Shown here piece after piece: positions 8,496 to 17,196 of a stretch of 64,000 nt of DNA. The DNA comes from Moraxellaceae bacterium (GTDB lineage: Bacteria; Pseudomonadota; Gammaproteobacteria; Pseudomonadales; Moraxellaceae): positions 113,004 through 177,003 of the forward strand of contig JACKNZ010000008.1 of assembly GCA_024234595.1 (NCBI GenBank). The letters run 5' to 3'. Position 1 is the first letter of the stretch. Each line of letters opens with the position of its first letter. The notes beneath the pieces were generated by a model. That model did no database searches. It was not told where the DNA came from and was given only the letters and a program-made list of their open reading frames with translations. A program made the translations under genes and the position numbers.

Positions 8496-9425
8496 GTGTT
8501 GTATCGTGTCGGTTTGGTTGTTCCTACCTTAAATGCAGGAGAGAAGTGGCCAGCTTGGTTAGCGGCTGTTGCTGAGCAAAATTACCCTTTACAGCGTAAG
8601 TTAGTTATTGATTCTTCGTCAACTGATGGCACGGTAGAGTTAGCACAAGCTCAGGGTTTTGAAGTTTTAACGATATTCCGAGCAGAATTTAATCATGGTG
8701 CAACACGGCAAATGGCCGCAGAGTATTTAAGTGATTGTGAATTAGTGGTATTTTTAACGCAAGATGCTATTTTAGCGCAGCAAGATGCGATAGAAAAATT
8801 GGTGTCAGTGTTTAAGAATACTGATGTTTCATTAAGTTATGGCCGACAATTGCCTCATTTAGATGCTCAGTTAATAGGGGCTCATGCGCGTTTATTTAAT
8901 TACGGAGCACAGAGTCGTCTTAAAGAGCGTGCAGATATTCCCAATTTGGGGATTAAAACGACATTTTGCTCGGACTCTTTTGCGTGTTACCGTCGCGAAG
9001 ATTTATTAGCTATTGGCGGCTTTAAGAGTGACTTAATTTTTGGTGAAGATGCACACATTGCAGCACGTTTAGTGTTGAAAAATAAAAAAATTGCCTATGT
9101 TGCTGAGGCATTAGTCTATCACTCACATGATTATACATTTGCACAAGACTTTAAGCGTTATTTTGACATTGGTGTATTTCATGCACGAGAGGCTGAGATT
9201 TTTTCTCAGTTTGGCAATGTTTCAGGTGAAGGGCTACGTTTTGTTAAATCAGAGTTAAGGTATGTGTGTCAAAAAAGACAGTTTTTATTGATTTTTAGTG
9301 TCATAATACGCACATTTGCGAAGTATGTAGCTTATAAAATTGGGCGTTATGAACGATTACTACCTTTAAGCTTAAAACGTTTTTTAAGTATGCATCGTGG
9401 TTATTGGCAATGTGATCGTGATTAA
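8496..9425 (+). CDS. rhamnosyltransferase-type glycosyltransferase family 2
   Basis: 309 residues beginning with a GTG start at 8496 (AGAG nine bases upstream). The N-terminal GT-A domain shows VVPTLNAG, IDSSSTDGT and FNHGATRQ. This last segment, with FLTQDAIL as the DxD-like site and FGEDAHIAARL further on, is typical of bacterial rhamnosyltransferases of the RfbF/RgpF-related group. The C-terminal part is basic with a hydrophobic helix. The rmlBDAC genes for dTDP-rhamnose lie 2.6 kb downstream, which fits a rhamnose donor. It is the last gene of the first plus-strand run; the flippase gene faces it from the other strand. Confidence 0.82.
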   Translation: MLYRVGLVVPTLNAGEKWPAWLAAVAEQNYPLQRKLVIDSSSTDGTVELAQAQGFEVLTIFRAEFNHGATRQMAAEYLSDCELVVFLTQDAILAQQDAIEKLVSVFKNTDVSLSYGRQLPHLDAQLIGAHARLFNYGAQSRLKERADIPNLGIKTTFCSDSFACYRREDLLAIGGFKSDLIFGEDAHIAARLVLKNKKIAYVAEALVYHSHDYTFAQDFKRYFDIGVFHAREAEIFSQFGNVSGEGLRFVKSELRYVCQKRQFLLIFSVIIRTFAKYVAYKIGRYERLLPLSLKRFLSMHRGYWQCDRD

Positions 9426-9610
9426 TAAATATTTTTTATTTTTTAGGTTCATAGTTATTATACAATCTTACATGGTCGCTAGCTGGGTATGATGCCACTG
9501 ATTGATGAAAGATTATGCTCAACAAGAAGCGATATGTTCGGTTAAGTTGGCGCATACGTGACATATACACATATGCATTGACTGTTCGGATGTAGTGTAA
9601 TTAGAGATAT

Positions 9611-9647
9611 AAAAGCATCAATTAGTAATAATGAGTAATGTGCTTTT
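9611..9647. terminator. weak bidirectional hairpin between convergent genes
   Basis: AAAAGCA (9611-9617) and TGCTTTT (9641-9647) are perfectly complementary across a 23-base loop, with T-rich sequence on either side. The hairpin lies between the convergent ends of the GT2 gene and the flippase gene, where a terminator is expected. The stem is short and AT-rich, so the call is tentative. The rest of 9426-9610 shows no gene. Confidence 0.3.
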
Positions 9648-10972
9648 TATTTGTTGTAACTTTTTGATTGGTTTTTATTGTAATAGAGTTCCTGATGAGA
9701 TAGATAAAATAGAAAAATAGCATCAATGATTACACGAATAAGCCATGCACTAGCAGCACCATTAAGTCCAAAATGCTCAATAAAAAAGAGTAGTAGTGGA
9801 ATATAAATGACTAGTTCAATAACATGCAATGTGGCAGTGATGTGTGGTTTTCCTATGCCCTGGATTAGTGCATAGGGAATATGAGCTAATCCGTTCACCA
9901 ACACGCCAATCGATAGTATTTGCATCACGAGACTGCTTTGTTGAGCGAATGCCTCATTTAGCCATAGTCGAAGAAATAATGGTGCTCCAAGTATGATAGC
10001 AAATACAGGTAATACTAGTGTCGAAGTGTATATTAATGATTTCTGATAAGTAGCACGCATCGCAGACAATTGATTATCCCCACTACCATGTAGATGTGCA
10101 AATCGGGGAAAGGCAACACCAGCAATGGCGGCAGGTATTACGAGCAGTTTGATTACTACTTCGTAAGGGGTGGTGTAGTACGTAACAGCAGAAATACTTA
10201 AGAGTACACCAATAAACAAACGATCCATATGTACCATGATGGGACTAATGATATTACTGATAGTCATCCAGCCTCCAAAACGAAATAAAATAGGGATTTC
10301 AGCGCGTGAAAAAGTGATTTGCCAAAAAGATGGAACTTTATGACTACATAGCCATAAAAAAGCGAGTATTGTTGCTAGTCTAGTTAGCATGAGTGCGAAA
10401 AAAATTGCCGAGAGACTGTGTGAGAATGGTAAGACGGCTACTGGTGCAACAAACATTAAAATACCAAGTGGGATACGTACTAAGTTGATGGCGCGGAATT
10501 CTTGATAGGACTCCAGTACCCCGCGTATTCCTGTGGCAAATACGGTTAGTGGAATCGCGAATGCGATGATCATTAGTCCTTGAGCGGCATCCTCTTGTAA
10601 TGAAACGGGAATTCTTAGCCAATTGTAGATAATTGAATGGCATAACAGTGCCATTATAATGGCAGCAATGATACCCAGCCCAAGTATTAGGATGTTACCA
10701 GTCCAGATTAGCGGTAATATCTCCGTGTCGCGATGCTCTGCAAGGCGTTGAGATGTCAATTGTGTTAATGCCCGACCAATTCCGAAGTCAAACAAGCTAA
10801 AATAGCCAATTAGCATCCACGCAATAGTAAGCATACCAAATTTATCAGTACCAATCTCTTGAATCAGAATAGGAATACTAATCAGAGCTGCTAGCATGGG
10901 AGCAATTTGCCCTAGTAAATTCCATAATATGTTTTTAGAAAAGCTAGGTTTAATTTCAGGCGAGTTATTCAT
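9647..10972 (-). CDS. Wzx-type O-unit flippase (polysaccharide transporter, MOP superfamily)
   Basis: 441 residues with about twelve hydrophobic membrane segments. It begins SFSKNILWNLLGQIAPMLAALISIPILI, typical of the RfbX/Wzx branch of the MOP superfamily: the first helix is preceded by a short basic cytoplasmic tail, followed by GTDKFGMLTIAW. Flippases of this family move undecaprenyl-diphosphate-linked oligosaccharides across the inner membrane. It is the only gene of the locus's glycan core on the minus strand, divergent from the GT2 at 11115 with about 140 bases between, so it must have its own promoter. The length is normal and no frame damage is seen. Confidence 0.88.
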   Translation of the reverse strand: MNNSPEIKPSFSKNILWNLLGQIAPMLAALISIPILIQEIGTDKFGMLTIAWMLIGYFSLFDFGIGRALTQLTSQRLAEHRDTEILPLIWTGNILILGLGIIAAIIMALLCHSIIYNWLRIPVSLQEDAAQGLMIIAFAIPLTVFATGIRGVLESYQEFRAINLVRIPLGILMFVAPVAVLPFSHSLSAIFFALMLTRLATILAFLWLCSHKVPSFWQITFSRAEIPILFRFGGWMTISNIISPIMVHMDRLFIGVLLSISAVTYYTTPYEVVIKLLVIPAAIAGVAFPRFAHLHGSGDNQLSAMRATYQKSLIYTSTLVLPVFAIILGAPLFLRLWLNEAFAQQSSLVMQILSIGVLVNGLAHIPYALIQGIGKPHITATLHVIELVIYIPLLLFFIEHFGLNGAASAWLIRVIIDAIFLFYLSHQELYYNKNQSKSYNK

Positions 10973-11114
10973 GATTCGAATATTTATATTAGAGCGTGGT
11001 AGTAAACATCATGATGACGTATTGAGCAAGATTTGAATAAAGAGATTTTTGTTTTCTTATATCAACTTGGCGATAGTATTTGACAGAAGTATTGGTATAA
11101 ATATAGGAGATTTA

Positions 11115-12017
11115 ATGAAAATCGCAGTCTTGATGTCAACCTATAATGGTGAAAAATATTTATCTATTCAGTTGGAGTCTTTATTAGCTCAAAAAGATAT
11201 TGATCTAACAATATTTGTTCGAGATGATGGCTCTTCTGACACTACGCCAAATGTGTTGGCGCGATTTGCAGCTCAACATAACAATATTCATCTACGATTA
11301 GAAAAAAATATTGGTGTCATTGCCAGTTTTTTTGATTTGATGACAACAGTTGAAGATAGTTTCGATTATTATGCGCTTGCCGATCAAGATGATTACTGGT
11401 TGCCTGAAAAGCTCATTTCAGCCGTTAGTAAATTAGAGCAACAATCAAAAGATAAGCCTTTATTATATTGTTCGGCATTAGAGTTTGTTGACAAGGATTT
11501 GGCACATTTGGGAATGTCAAATTTAAACTTTAAGCCATCTTTTGGAAATGCTTTGGTTGAAAATATAGTCACGGGGTGTACGGCTGTATTTAATAATTCA
11601 CTCAAAAAATTAGCAAAGAGTTATCAGCCCCAACAAGCGGTCATGCACGATTGGTGGTTATATTTGCTTGCCACTGCTTTTGGCCAAGTTATTTATGACC
11701 CAATTGCCTATATCAAGTATCGTCAGCACGGAGCTAATGTTATTGGTGCAACACCAAGTTTTATGCATTTATGGCGCAGAAGATTGACTATTTTATTGCA
11801 GGCTAAACCGATTGTGTCAACACTTCAAACAGCAGAGTTTTATCAATATTACAATCAATATCTGTCAAAAGAATATCTTGAATTAGCAAAAAAGTTTGTT
11901 GAAAGAAAAACCAATATCAATGCTCGTTGGTTTATTGTTTATAGTGCATCAATCTATAAACAGAATAATTTGGATACCCTTGCAATGAAGTTTTTAATTG
12001 CTTTAGGGCGATATTAA
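11115..12017 (+). CDS. glycosyltransferase family 2
   Basis: 300 residues. The start at ATG 11115 is chosen because AGGAGA lies four bases upstream and the protein then begins with the GT-A strand KIAVLMSTYNGEKYL; an in-frame ATG at 11049 would add 22 residues without family support. Motifs are VRDDGSSDTT (about residue 40), ALADQDDYWLPEK (DxD site), NIVTGCTAVFNN and MHDWWLYLLA. These are typical of the rhamnosyl/galactosyl GT2 group seen with O-antigen genes. It leads into rmlBDAC with 31 bases between, probably one operon. Confidence 0.85.
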   Translation: MKIAVLMSTYNGEKYLSIQLESLLAQKDIDLTIFVRDDGSSDTTPNVLARFAAQHNNIHLRLEKNIGVIASFFDLMTTVEDSFDYYALADQDDYWLPEKLISAVSKLEQQSKDKPLLYCSALEFVDKDLAHLGMSNLNFKPSFGNALVENIVTGCTAVFNNSLKKLAKSYQPQQAVMHDWWLYLLATAFGQVIYDPIAYIKYRQHGANVIGATPSFMHLWRRRLTILLQAKPIVSTLQTAEFYQYYNQYLSKEYLELAKKFVERKTNINARWFIVYSASIYKQNNLDTLAMKFLIALGRY

Positions 12018-12048
12018 TCAATTTTTATTTTGTGTAGAGAATATCAGT

Positions 12049-13113
12049 ATGACAATATTAGTCACAGGTGGTGCAGGTTTTATTGGTGCAAATTTTGTGT
12101 TGGATTGGCTGGCACAAAGTGATGAACCGATTGTTAATTTAGATAAATTAACCTATGCAGGCAATTTGGATTCATTAAAAAGTTTAAAAAATGATGCTCG
12201 GCATATTTTTGTTCAAGGTGATATTGGTGATAAAGCGTTGGTTAGCCAATTATTAGCACAATATCAACCGCGTGCCATTTTAAATTTTGCTGCCGAAAGC
12301 CACGTTGATCGTTCGATTAAAAGTCCAACAAACTTTATTGATACCAACATTATTGGCACTTTTAACTTATTAGAAGCAGTCAGAGCCTATTGGTTAAGCC
12401 TAGACCAGCAGCTTCAGACAAGTTTTCGCTTTTTACATGTTTCTACTGATGAAGTCTATGGTTCTTTATTACCTCAAGACCCTGCTTTTGCCGAAACCAA
12501 TCAATATCAACCTAATAGTCCTTACTCGGCCTCTAAGGCGGCCTCAGATCATTTAGTGCGTGCATGGCATCATACCTATGGCTTGCCTGTGTTAACGACT
12601 AATTGCAGCAATAACTATGGGCCATATCATTTTCCTGAAAAGTTAATTCCTTTAGTAATTTTAAATGCTTTAGCAGGCAAACCGTTGCCAATTTATGGCG
12701 ATGGCCAACAAATTCGTGATTGGTTGTACGTTAAAGACCATTGTGCGGCAATTCGTTGTGTGTTGGCTAATGGCCGAGTGGGGGAAACTTATAATGTCGG
12801 TGGATGGAATGAAAAAGCTAATTTAGAGGTAGTAAAAACCATTTGTGCGTTATTAGATGAATTACAACCCAAAACATCAGGCTCGTATGCAGAGCAAATT
12901 AGTTTTGTCCAAGATCGTGCAGGTCATGATCGTCGTTATGCCATTGATGCGTGTAAATTAGAACAAGAGTTAGGCTGGAAACCACAAGAAACCTTTGAAA
13001 CAGGCATTCGCAAAACCGTATTATGGTATTTAAATAATCAAGATTGGGTCAACAATGTCACCACAGGTGCGTATCGCGCGTGGGTTAGCCAACAGTACGG
13101 AGTACAATCATGA
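12049..13113 (+). CDS. rmlB: dTDP-glucose 4,6-dehydratase
   Basis: 354 residues, the normal length for RmlB (RfbB), second enzyme of dTDP-L-rhamnose synthesis. It has the Rossmann GGAGFIG near the N-terminus, AAESHVDRS, the STDEVYG segment with catalytic Asp/Glu, and the YxxxK pair in YSASKAASDH, then NNYGPYHFPEKLIP. It starts the set rmlB-rmlD-rmlA-rmlC and overlaps rmlD by four bases (ATGA). Confidence 0.97.
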   Translation: MTILVTGGAGFIGANFVLDWLAQSDEPIVNLDKLTYAGNLDSLKSLKNDARHIFVQGDIGDKALVSQLLAQYQPRAILNFAAESHVDRSIKSPTNFIDTNIIGTFNLLEAVRAYWLSLDQQLQTSFRFLHVSTDEVYGSLLPQDPAFAETNQYQPNSPYSASKAASDHLVRAWHHTYGLPVLTTNCSNNYGPYHFPEKLIPLVILNALAGKPLPIYGDGQQIRDWLYVKDHCAAIRCVLANGRVGETYNVGGWNEKANLEVVKTICALLDELQPKTSGSYAEQISFVQDRAGHDRRYAIDACKLEQELGWKPQETFETGIRKTVLWYLNNQDWVNNVTTGAYRAWVSQQYGVQS

Positions 13114-13997
13114 GCCGTATTTTGTTGACTGGCGTGAATGGCCAAGTAGGTTTTGAGTTGCAATCCGCGCTTACATCGTTAGGTGAAGTGATTGCAGTGA
13201 CTCGTCAAGACATGGATTTAACCAATCAGGCTAGTATTCTACAAATTTTAGAAAAATATCAACCCACCATTATTGTCAATCCTGCTGCTTATACCGCTGT
13301 TGATAAAGCTGAGCTAGAGCAAGAGCAAGCATATTTGATTAATCGTGATGCTCCAAAAACAATGGCAGAATGGGCAGTAACGCATAATGCCTTATTGGTA
13401 CATTATTCAACTGATTATGTCTTTGATGGAACGAAGGAGGGTAGCTATGTTGAGGAAGATATACCAAATCCGCAATCTGTGTATGGTCTGAGTAAATTAT
13501 TAGGCGAACAAGCGATTCAGCAAAGTGGGGCAAAACATCTTATTTTTAGAACCAGTTGGGTGTTTGGTGTACACGGTAATAATTTTATTAAAACTATTAT
13601 TCGTTTGGCCAAAGAACGTGAAAGCTTAAATGTGGTTGCTGATCAACATGGTGCACCAACATCAGCACGCTTAATTGCACAAGTGACAACACAAGTATTA
13701 GCGCAATATGTGCAAGATGAGCAATTCAATCGTTATGGGGTTTATCATCTAACAAGCAATGGCCAAACAACGTGGCATGAATATGCACGGTTGATTGTTG
13801 ATAATGTGCAGCAAAAACAAAAAATTCCACTGCTAAAAGACAACATAGTTGCAATTCCAAGTAGTGCCTATCCTGTTCCTGCCAAACGTCCTACAAATTC
13901 GTGTTTAAATTGTGATAAAATAACACATAGTTTTAATGTTGATTTGACACATTGGCCAATAGATGTGTTAAGCGTCATTGATGCAGTTTGCCAATAA
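13110..13997 (+). CDS. rmlD: dTDP-4-dehydrorhamnose reductase
   Basis: 295 residues, RmlD (RfbD), which carries out the final NAD(P)H-dependent reduction to dTDP-L-rhamnose. It shows LLTGVNGQVGFEL (nucleotide binding), NPAAYTAVDKAE, HYSTDYVFDG with the catalytic Thr, and YGLSKLLGE (YxxxK). The ATG overlaps the rmlB stop, giving coupled translation. The order B-D-A-C is one of the common layouts in gammaproteobacterial O-antigen loci. Confidence 0.96.
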   Translation: MSRILLTGVNGQVGFELQSALTSLGEVIAVTRQDMDLTNQASILQILEKYQPTIIVNPAAYTAVDKAELEQEQAYLINRDAPKTMAEWAVTHNALLVHYSTDYVFDGTKEGSYVEEDIPNPQSVYGLSKLLGEQAIQQSGAKHLIFRTSWVFGVHGNNFIKTIIRLAKERESLNVVADQHGAPTSARLIAQVTTQVLAQYVQDEQFNRYGVYHLTSNGQTTWHEYARLIVDNVQQKQKIPLLKDNIVAIPSSAYPVPAKRPTNSCLNCDKITHSFNVDLTHWPIDVLSVIDAVCQ

Positions 13998-14013
13998 TTG
14001 AGGAAGTTAAATC

Positions 14014-14883
14014 ATGCAACGTAAAGGTATTATTTTAGCAGGTGGTTCGGGTACACGTTTATATCCTGCAACCTTGGCGGTTAGTAAGCAGCTTTTACCT
14101 ATTTATGACAAGCCAATGATTTATTATCCCTTAACAACCTTAATGTTGGCAGGAATTCGCGAGATTTTAATCATCTCTACCCCTCAAGATACACCACGTT
14201 TTCAGCAGTTGCTAGGCGATGGTAGTCAATGGGGCTTAAGTTTGCAATATGTGGTTCAACCGAGTCCCGATGGTTTAGCACAGGCGTTTATTTTAGGTGA
14301 GCAATTTTTAAATGGTGCGCCAAGTGCTTTAGTGTTGGGTGACAATATTTTTTATGGCCACGAGTTTTCTAAATTACTGCAAGATGCCAATGCAAAGACA
14401 ACAGGTGCAAGTGTTTTTGCCTATCATGTTCAAGATCCAGAGCGTTATGGTGTTGTAGAGTTTGATATTAATGGCCGTGCAATCAGTATTGAAGAAAAGC
14501 CCAAGCAACCCAAGTCTAATTATGCAGTAACAGGATTGTATTTTTATGATGAGAAAGTGGTTGAAATAGCTAAATCGATTAAACCCTCTGCCCGTGGTGA
14601 GTTAGAAATTACTGATGTCAACTCGGCGTATTTGCAGGAGGGTACCTTAGATGTGCAAACGATGGGGCGTGGCTATGCGTGGTTAGATACAGGCACGCAT
14701 GAATCTTTACTAGAAGCTAGTCAATTTATAGCCACAATTGAAGCAAGACAGGGGTTAAAAGTGGCTTGCCCTGAAGAAATTGCTTTTCGCTCTAGATGGA
14801 TTGATGCTGAACAATTAAGTCGTTTAGCAGAGCCACTAAAAAAGAATGCCTATGGTCAATATTTATTGTCAATGCTGAAGTAA
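14014..14883 (+). CDS. rmlA: glucose-1-phosphate thymidylyltransferase
   Basis: 289 residues, RmlA (RfbA), which makes dTDP-glucose from dTTP and glucose 1-phosphate, the first step of the pathway. It has the nucleotidyltransferase signature LAGGSGTRLYPAT at the N-terminus, SKQLLPIYDKPMIYYPL, LGDNIFYGH, and EEKPKQPKSNYAVTGLYFYD. The length is the usual one. It lies 16 bases after rmlD. Confidence 0.97.
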   Translation: MQRKGIILAGGSGTRLYPATLAVSKQLLPIYDKPMIYYPLTTLMLAGIREILIISTPQDTPRFQQLLGDGSQWGLSLQYVVQPSPDGLAQAFILGEQFLNGAPSALVLGDNIFYGHEFSKLLQDANAKTTGASVFAYHVQDPERYGVVEFDINGRAISIEEKPKQPKSNYAVTGLYFYDEKVVEIAKSIKPSARGELEITDVNSAYLQEGTLDVQTMGRGYAWLDTGTHESLLEASQFIATIEARQGLKVACPEEIAFRSRWIDAEQLSRLAEPLKKNAYGQYLLSMLK

Positions 14884-14898
14884 AGAGTGTTTTAAGCT

Positions 14899-15450
14899 GT
14901 GAAAATTATCGATACCGCAATTAGTGACGTTAAGATTATTGAGCCTGCCGTGTTTGGTGATGAACGGGGTTTTTTTTACGAAAGTTTTAATCAAGCAAAA
15001 TTTGAAGCGGCCATAGGATATTCTGTTGATTTTGTTCAAGACAATCATTCACGCTCAGTAAAAGGTGTGCTGCGAGGTTTGCATTATCAGTTACCGCCAC
15101 ATGCGCAAGCTAAACTGGTGCGTTGTGTTGTTGGTGAGGTGTTTGATGTGGCCGTTGATATTCGTCGAAGCTCTCCTACCTATGGTAAATCGGTTGGTGT
15201 GCATCTGTCTGCAGAAAATAAACGCCAGTTATGGATTCCAGAAGGATTCGCGCATGGTTTTTTAACTTTATCTGATTCAGCAGAGTTTTTGTATAAAACA
15301 ACTAATTATTATGCGCCAACGCATGATCGTTGTATTTTCTGGGCGGATGATACGCTAGCAATTAATTGGCCTTTAATAGATGTTGATTGTCAGTTATCAG
15401 ATAAAGATAAAAATGCTAAACCATTTAAAACTGTCGAGGTTTTTGAATGA
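14899..15450 (+). CDS. rmlC: dTDP-4-dehydrorhamnose 3,5-epimerase
   Basis: 183 residues, RmlC (RfbC), a cupin epimerase. It starts with GTG at 14899. Conserved segments are DERGFFYESF, QDNHSRSVKGVLRGLHYQ with the catalytic His, GEVFDVAVDIRRSSPTYG, and PEGFAHGFLTLSD. Its last codons touch a relic of an IS3-type transposase gene, but the epimerase is full length, so the inserted element did not truncate it. Confidence 0.96.
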   Translation: MKIIDTAISDVKIIEPAVFGDERGFFYESFNQAKFEAAIGYSVDFVQDNHSRSVKGVLRGLHYQLPPHAQAKLVRCVVGEVFDVAVDIRRSSPTYGKSVGVHLSAENKRQLWIPEGFAHGFLTLSDSAEFLYKTTNYYAPTHDRCIFWADDTLAINWPLIDVDCQLSDKDKNAKPFKTVEVFE

Positions 15451-15634
15451 ATTGACGACAGAATATGCTGTTAATGGGAGTCAAATTCGCACATGCAAGA
15501 AACAAGCCTTAGAAGCGATTACGAGCGTATTTAGTAAGCGGCAAGTGATAGAAGTACAAGACCAACAAGCTGTCATAGACGAACTGCATTGACAGCTGGG
15601 TCAAGTTATCGCTGAAAGAAGCTGGCTTAAAAAA
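15448..15634 (+). pseudogene. relic of an IS3-family orfA transposase gene
   Basis: Reading in one frame from the end of rmlC gives ELTTEYAVNGSQIRTCKKQA, then FSKRQ, QDQQAVIDELH, a TGA stop (15590-15592), and on in the same frame QLGQVIAERSWLKK. This is the helix-turn-helix and leucine-rich C-terminal part of an IS3-type OrfA (typical pattern: ELsxEYxVhxxQIxxWKKQ ... IDELyxQIGQLxxERDWLKK). The N-terminus is missing, a stop interrupts the frame, and no orfB follows. The rest of the stretch up to 15798 holds no gene I can recognise. It marks an old insertion between rmlC and wbaP. Confidence 0.72.
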
Positions 15635-15798
15635 GTATGCGAATTCAGGTTAAACTTGCGTTTCGGTCGCCAACTCAAGCGTTTGAACAGTTTAAGATGG
15701 CAGCTTAATTTATCCCAAGTCTAGGCGTACGGTAAACTCAACATAGATCAATGGGGAGTACCTTAAATAATGGATATTGGAACTAATATGAGAACTGT

Positions 15799-17196
15799 AT
15801 GCTTATGATAAGGCAAAATTTATTTTTTATAGATATATTTGCTTTATTGATGGCTTTTATTCTAGGACAGCTCCCACGTCTCTACGAATTCTCGTGGTCA
15901 TTAAACACATGGTGGCATTTAGAAGGACAGTTTCGTATTTATGGTGTTGCTCTTGTTTTGATTGGATTTTTATTTGCTTTTGGATTTGTTTATCAACATT
16001 ACACAGAGCGTAAGCCTTTTTGGGATGAGTTAAGAGAAAGTCTAAAAGTATTATCGTTATTAATGATTGTTGATGCCGCTTTTTTCTTTTTTAATAAAAT
16101 GCATTTTTCGCGTGTCGCTTTTGGGGTACAGTGGTTTTCATTGTTCCTTTTGTTGCCTACATGTCGTACCTTAGTCAAACTACATGCGCTTAAAAAAGGC
16201 AAATGGCAAATTCCTGTGCGTCTCATAGGTAATGGCGAAAACGCTAAAGAGGCATGGTTAGCATTAAAAAGTGAAGGCTTGATGGGCTATAACTTAGCAG
16301 AAGTTGTGCAAACATCTCATGTCAACTTAGAGCAATCTTGGATTACTGTACCTAAACTGTCATGGCATGAAGGATTAAAGCCCAATAAACAGATGCAAGT
16401 TGTGGTCGCTTTAGAGGCTGAACAGAAAGCAGAATTAGATGAGGTCGTGCGCGTTTTATCGCGGTTCTATCCGAATATGATAATTGTACCACCAACACGT
16501 GGTTTGCCATTATGGGGTATGCAACCTTTACATTCATTCTCGCATGAGGTTTTACTTTTACGCGCACAGAATAGTCTATTAAGACCTTCTGCACGTTTAA
16601 TTAAGCGAGCTTTTGATGTTTTTGTATCATTAACTTTATTATTGTTACTGAGTCCTTTATTTGCATATTTATTTTATAAAGTCAAACAAACAGAGGGTGA
16701 TGCATTTTTTGGTCATCAGCGTATAGGAGCGAATGGTAATCCTTTCCCTTGTTATAAATTTAGAACAATGGTTAAAAATTCGGCTGAAGTGTTAGACGAG
16801 TTATTAAAAAACGATGCACAAGCAAAAGCAGAGTGGGAGGCAGAGTTTAAATTAAAAAATGATCCAAGAATTACACAGATTGGTCATGTTTTACGTCGTA
16901 CAAGTTTGGATGAACTACCTCAACTATGGAATGTGTTACGTGGTGAAATGAGTTTAGTCGGCCCTCGTCCTGTTGTGCAAGCTGAATTGGTTAAATATGG
17001 TGATGATGTTGATTATTACTTGCATGTTAAACCCGGTATGACAGGTTTGTGGCAAGTGAGTGGTCGTAATGATGTTGATTACGAGACTCGTGTCGCTTTA
17101 GATGCATGGTATGTGCGTAATTGGTCATTATGGAATGATTTAGTCATTTTACTAAAAACAGTGAAGGTGGTTTTAGCACGTGACGGTGCTTACTAA
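15799..17196 (+). CDS. wbaP: undecaprenyl-phosphate sugar-1-phosphate transferase (WbaP-type)
   Basis: 465 residues. The N-terminal half has several membrane helices and a soluble Rossmann-like part (VRLIGNGENA); the C-terminal catalytic domain of the polyprenyl glycosylphosphotransferase family starts at about residue 270 after one helix. The motifs are complete: KFRTM, RRTSLDELPQLWNVLRGEMS, LVGPRPV and KPGMTGLWQVSGR. Such enzymes start O-antigen or capsule units by moving a hexose 1-phosphate, usually galactose or glucose, to undecaprenyl phosphate. The exact sugar is inferred. Its 3' end overlaps the convergent GT4 gene by 24 bases. Confidence 0.9.
   Translation: MLMIRQNLFFIDIFALLMAFILGQLPRLYEFSWSLNTWWHLEGQFRIYGVALVLIGFLFAFGFVYQHYTERKPFWDELRESLKVLSLLMIVDAAFFFFNKMHFSRVAFGVQWFSLFLLLPTCRTLVKLHALKKGKWQIPVRLIGNGENAKEAWLALKSEGLMGYNLAEVVQTSHVNLEQSWITVPKLSWHEGLKPNKQMQVVVALEAEQKAELDEVVRVLSRFYPNMIIVPPTRGLPLWGMQPLHSFSHEVLLLRAQNSLLRPSARLIKRAFDVFVSLTLLLLLSPLFAYLFYKVKQTEGDAFFGHQRIGANGNPFPCYKFRTMVKNSAEVLDELLKNDAQAKAEWEAEFKLKNDPRITQIGHVLRRTSLDELPQLWNVLRGEMSLVGPRPVVQAELVKYGDDVDYYLHVKPGMTGLWQVSGRNDVDYETRVALDAWYVRNWSLWNDLVILLKTVKVVLARDGAY

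Noticed and set aside
11080..11107. Promoter TTGACA with a TATA-like -10 before the GT2 gene
   Set aside because: The spacer is either 10 or 16 bases to weak hexamers, and the second would put the RNA start at the start codon.
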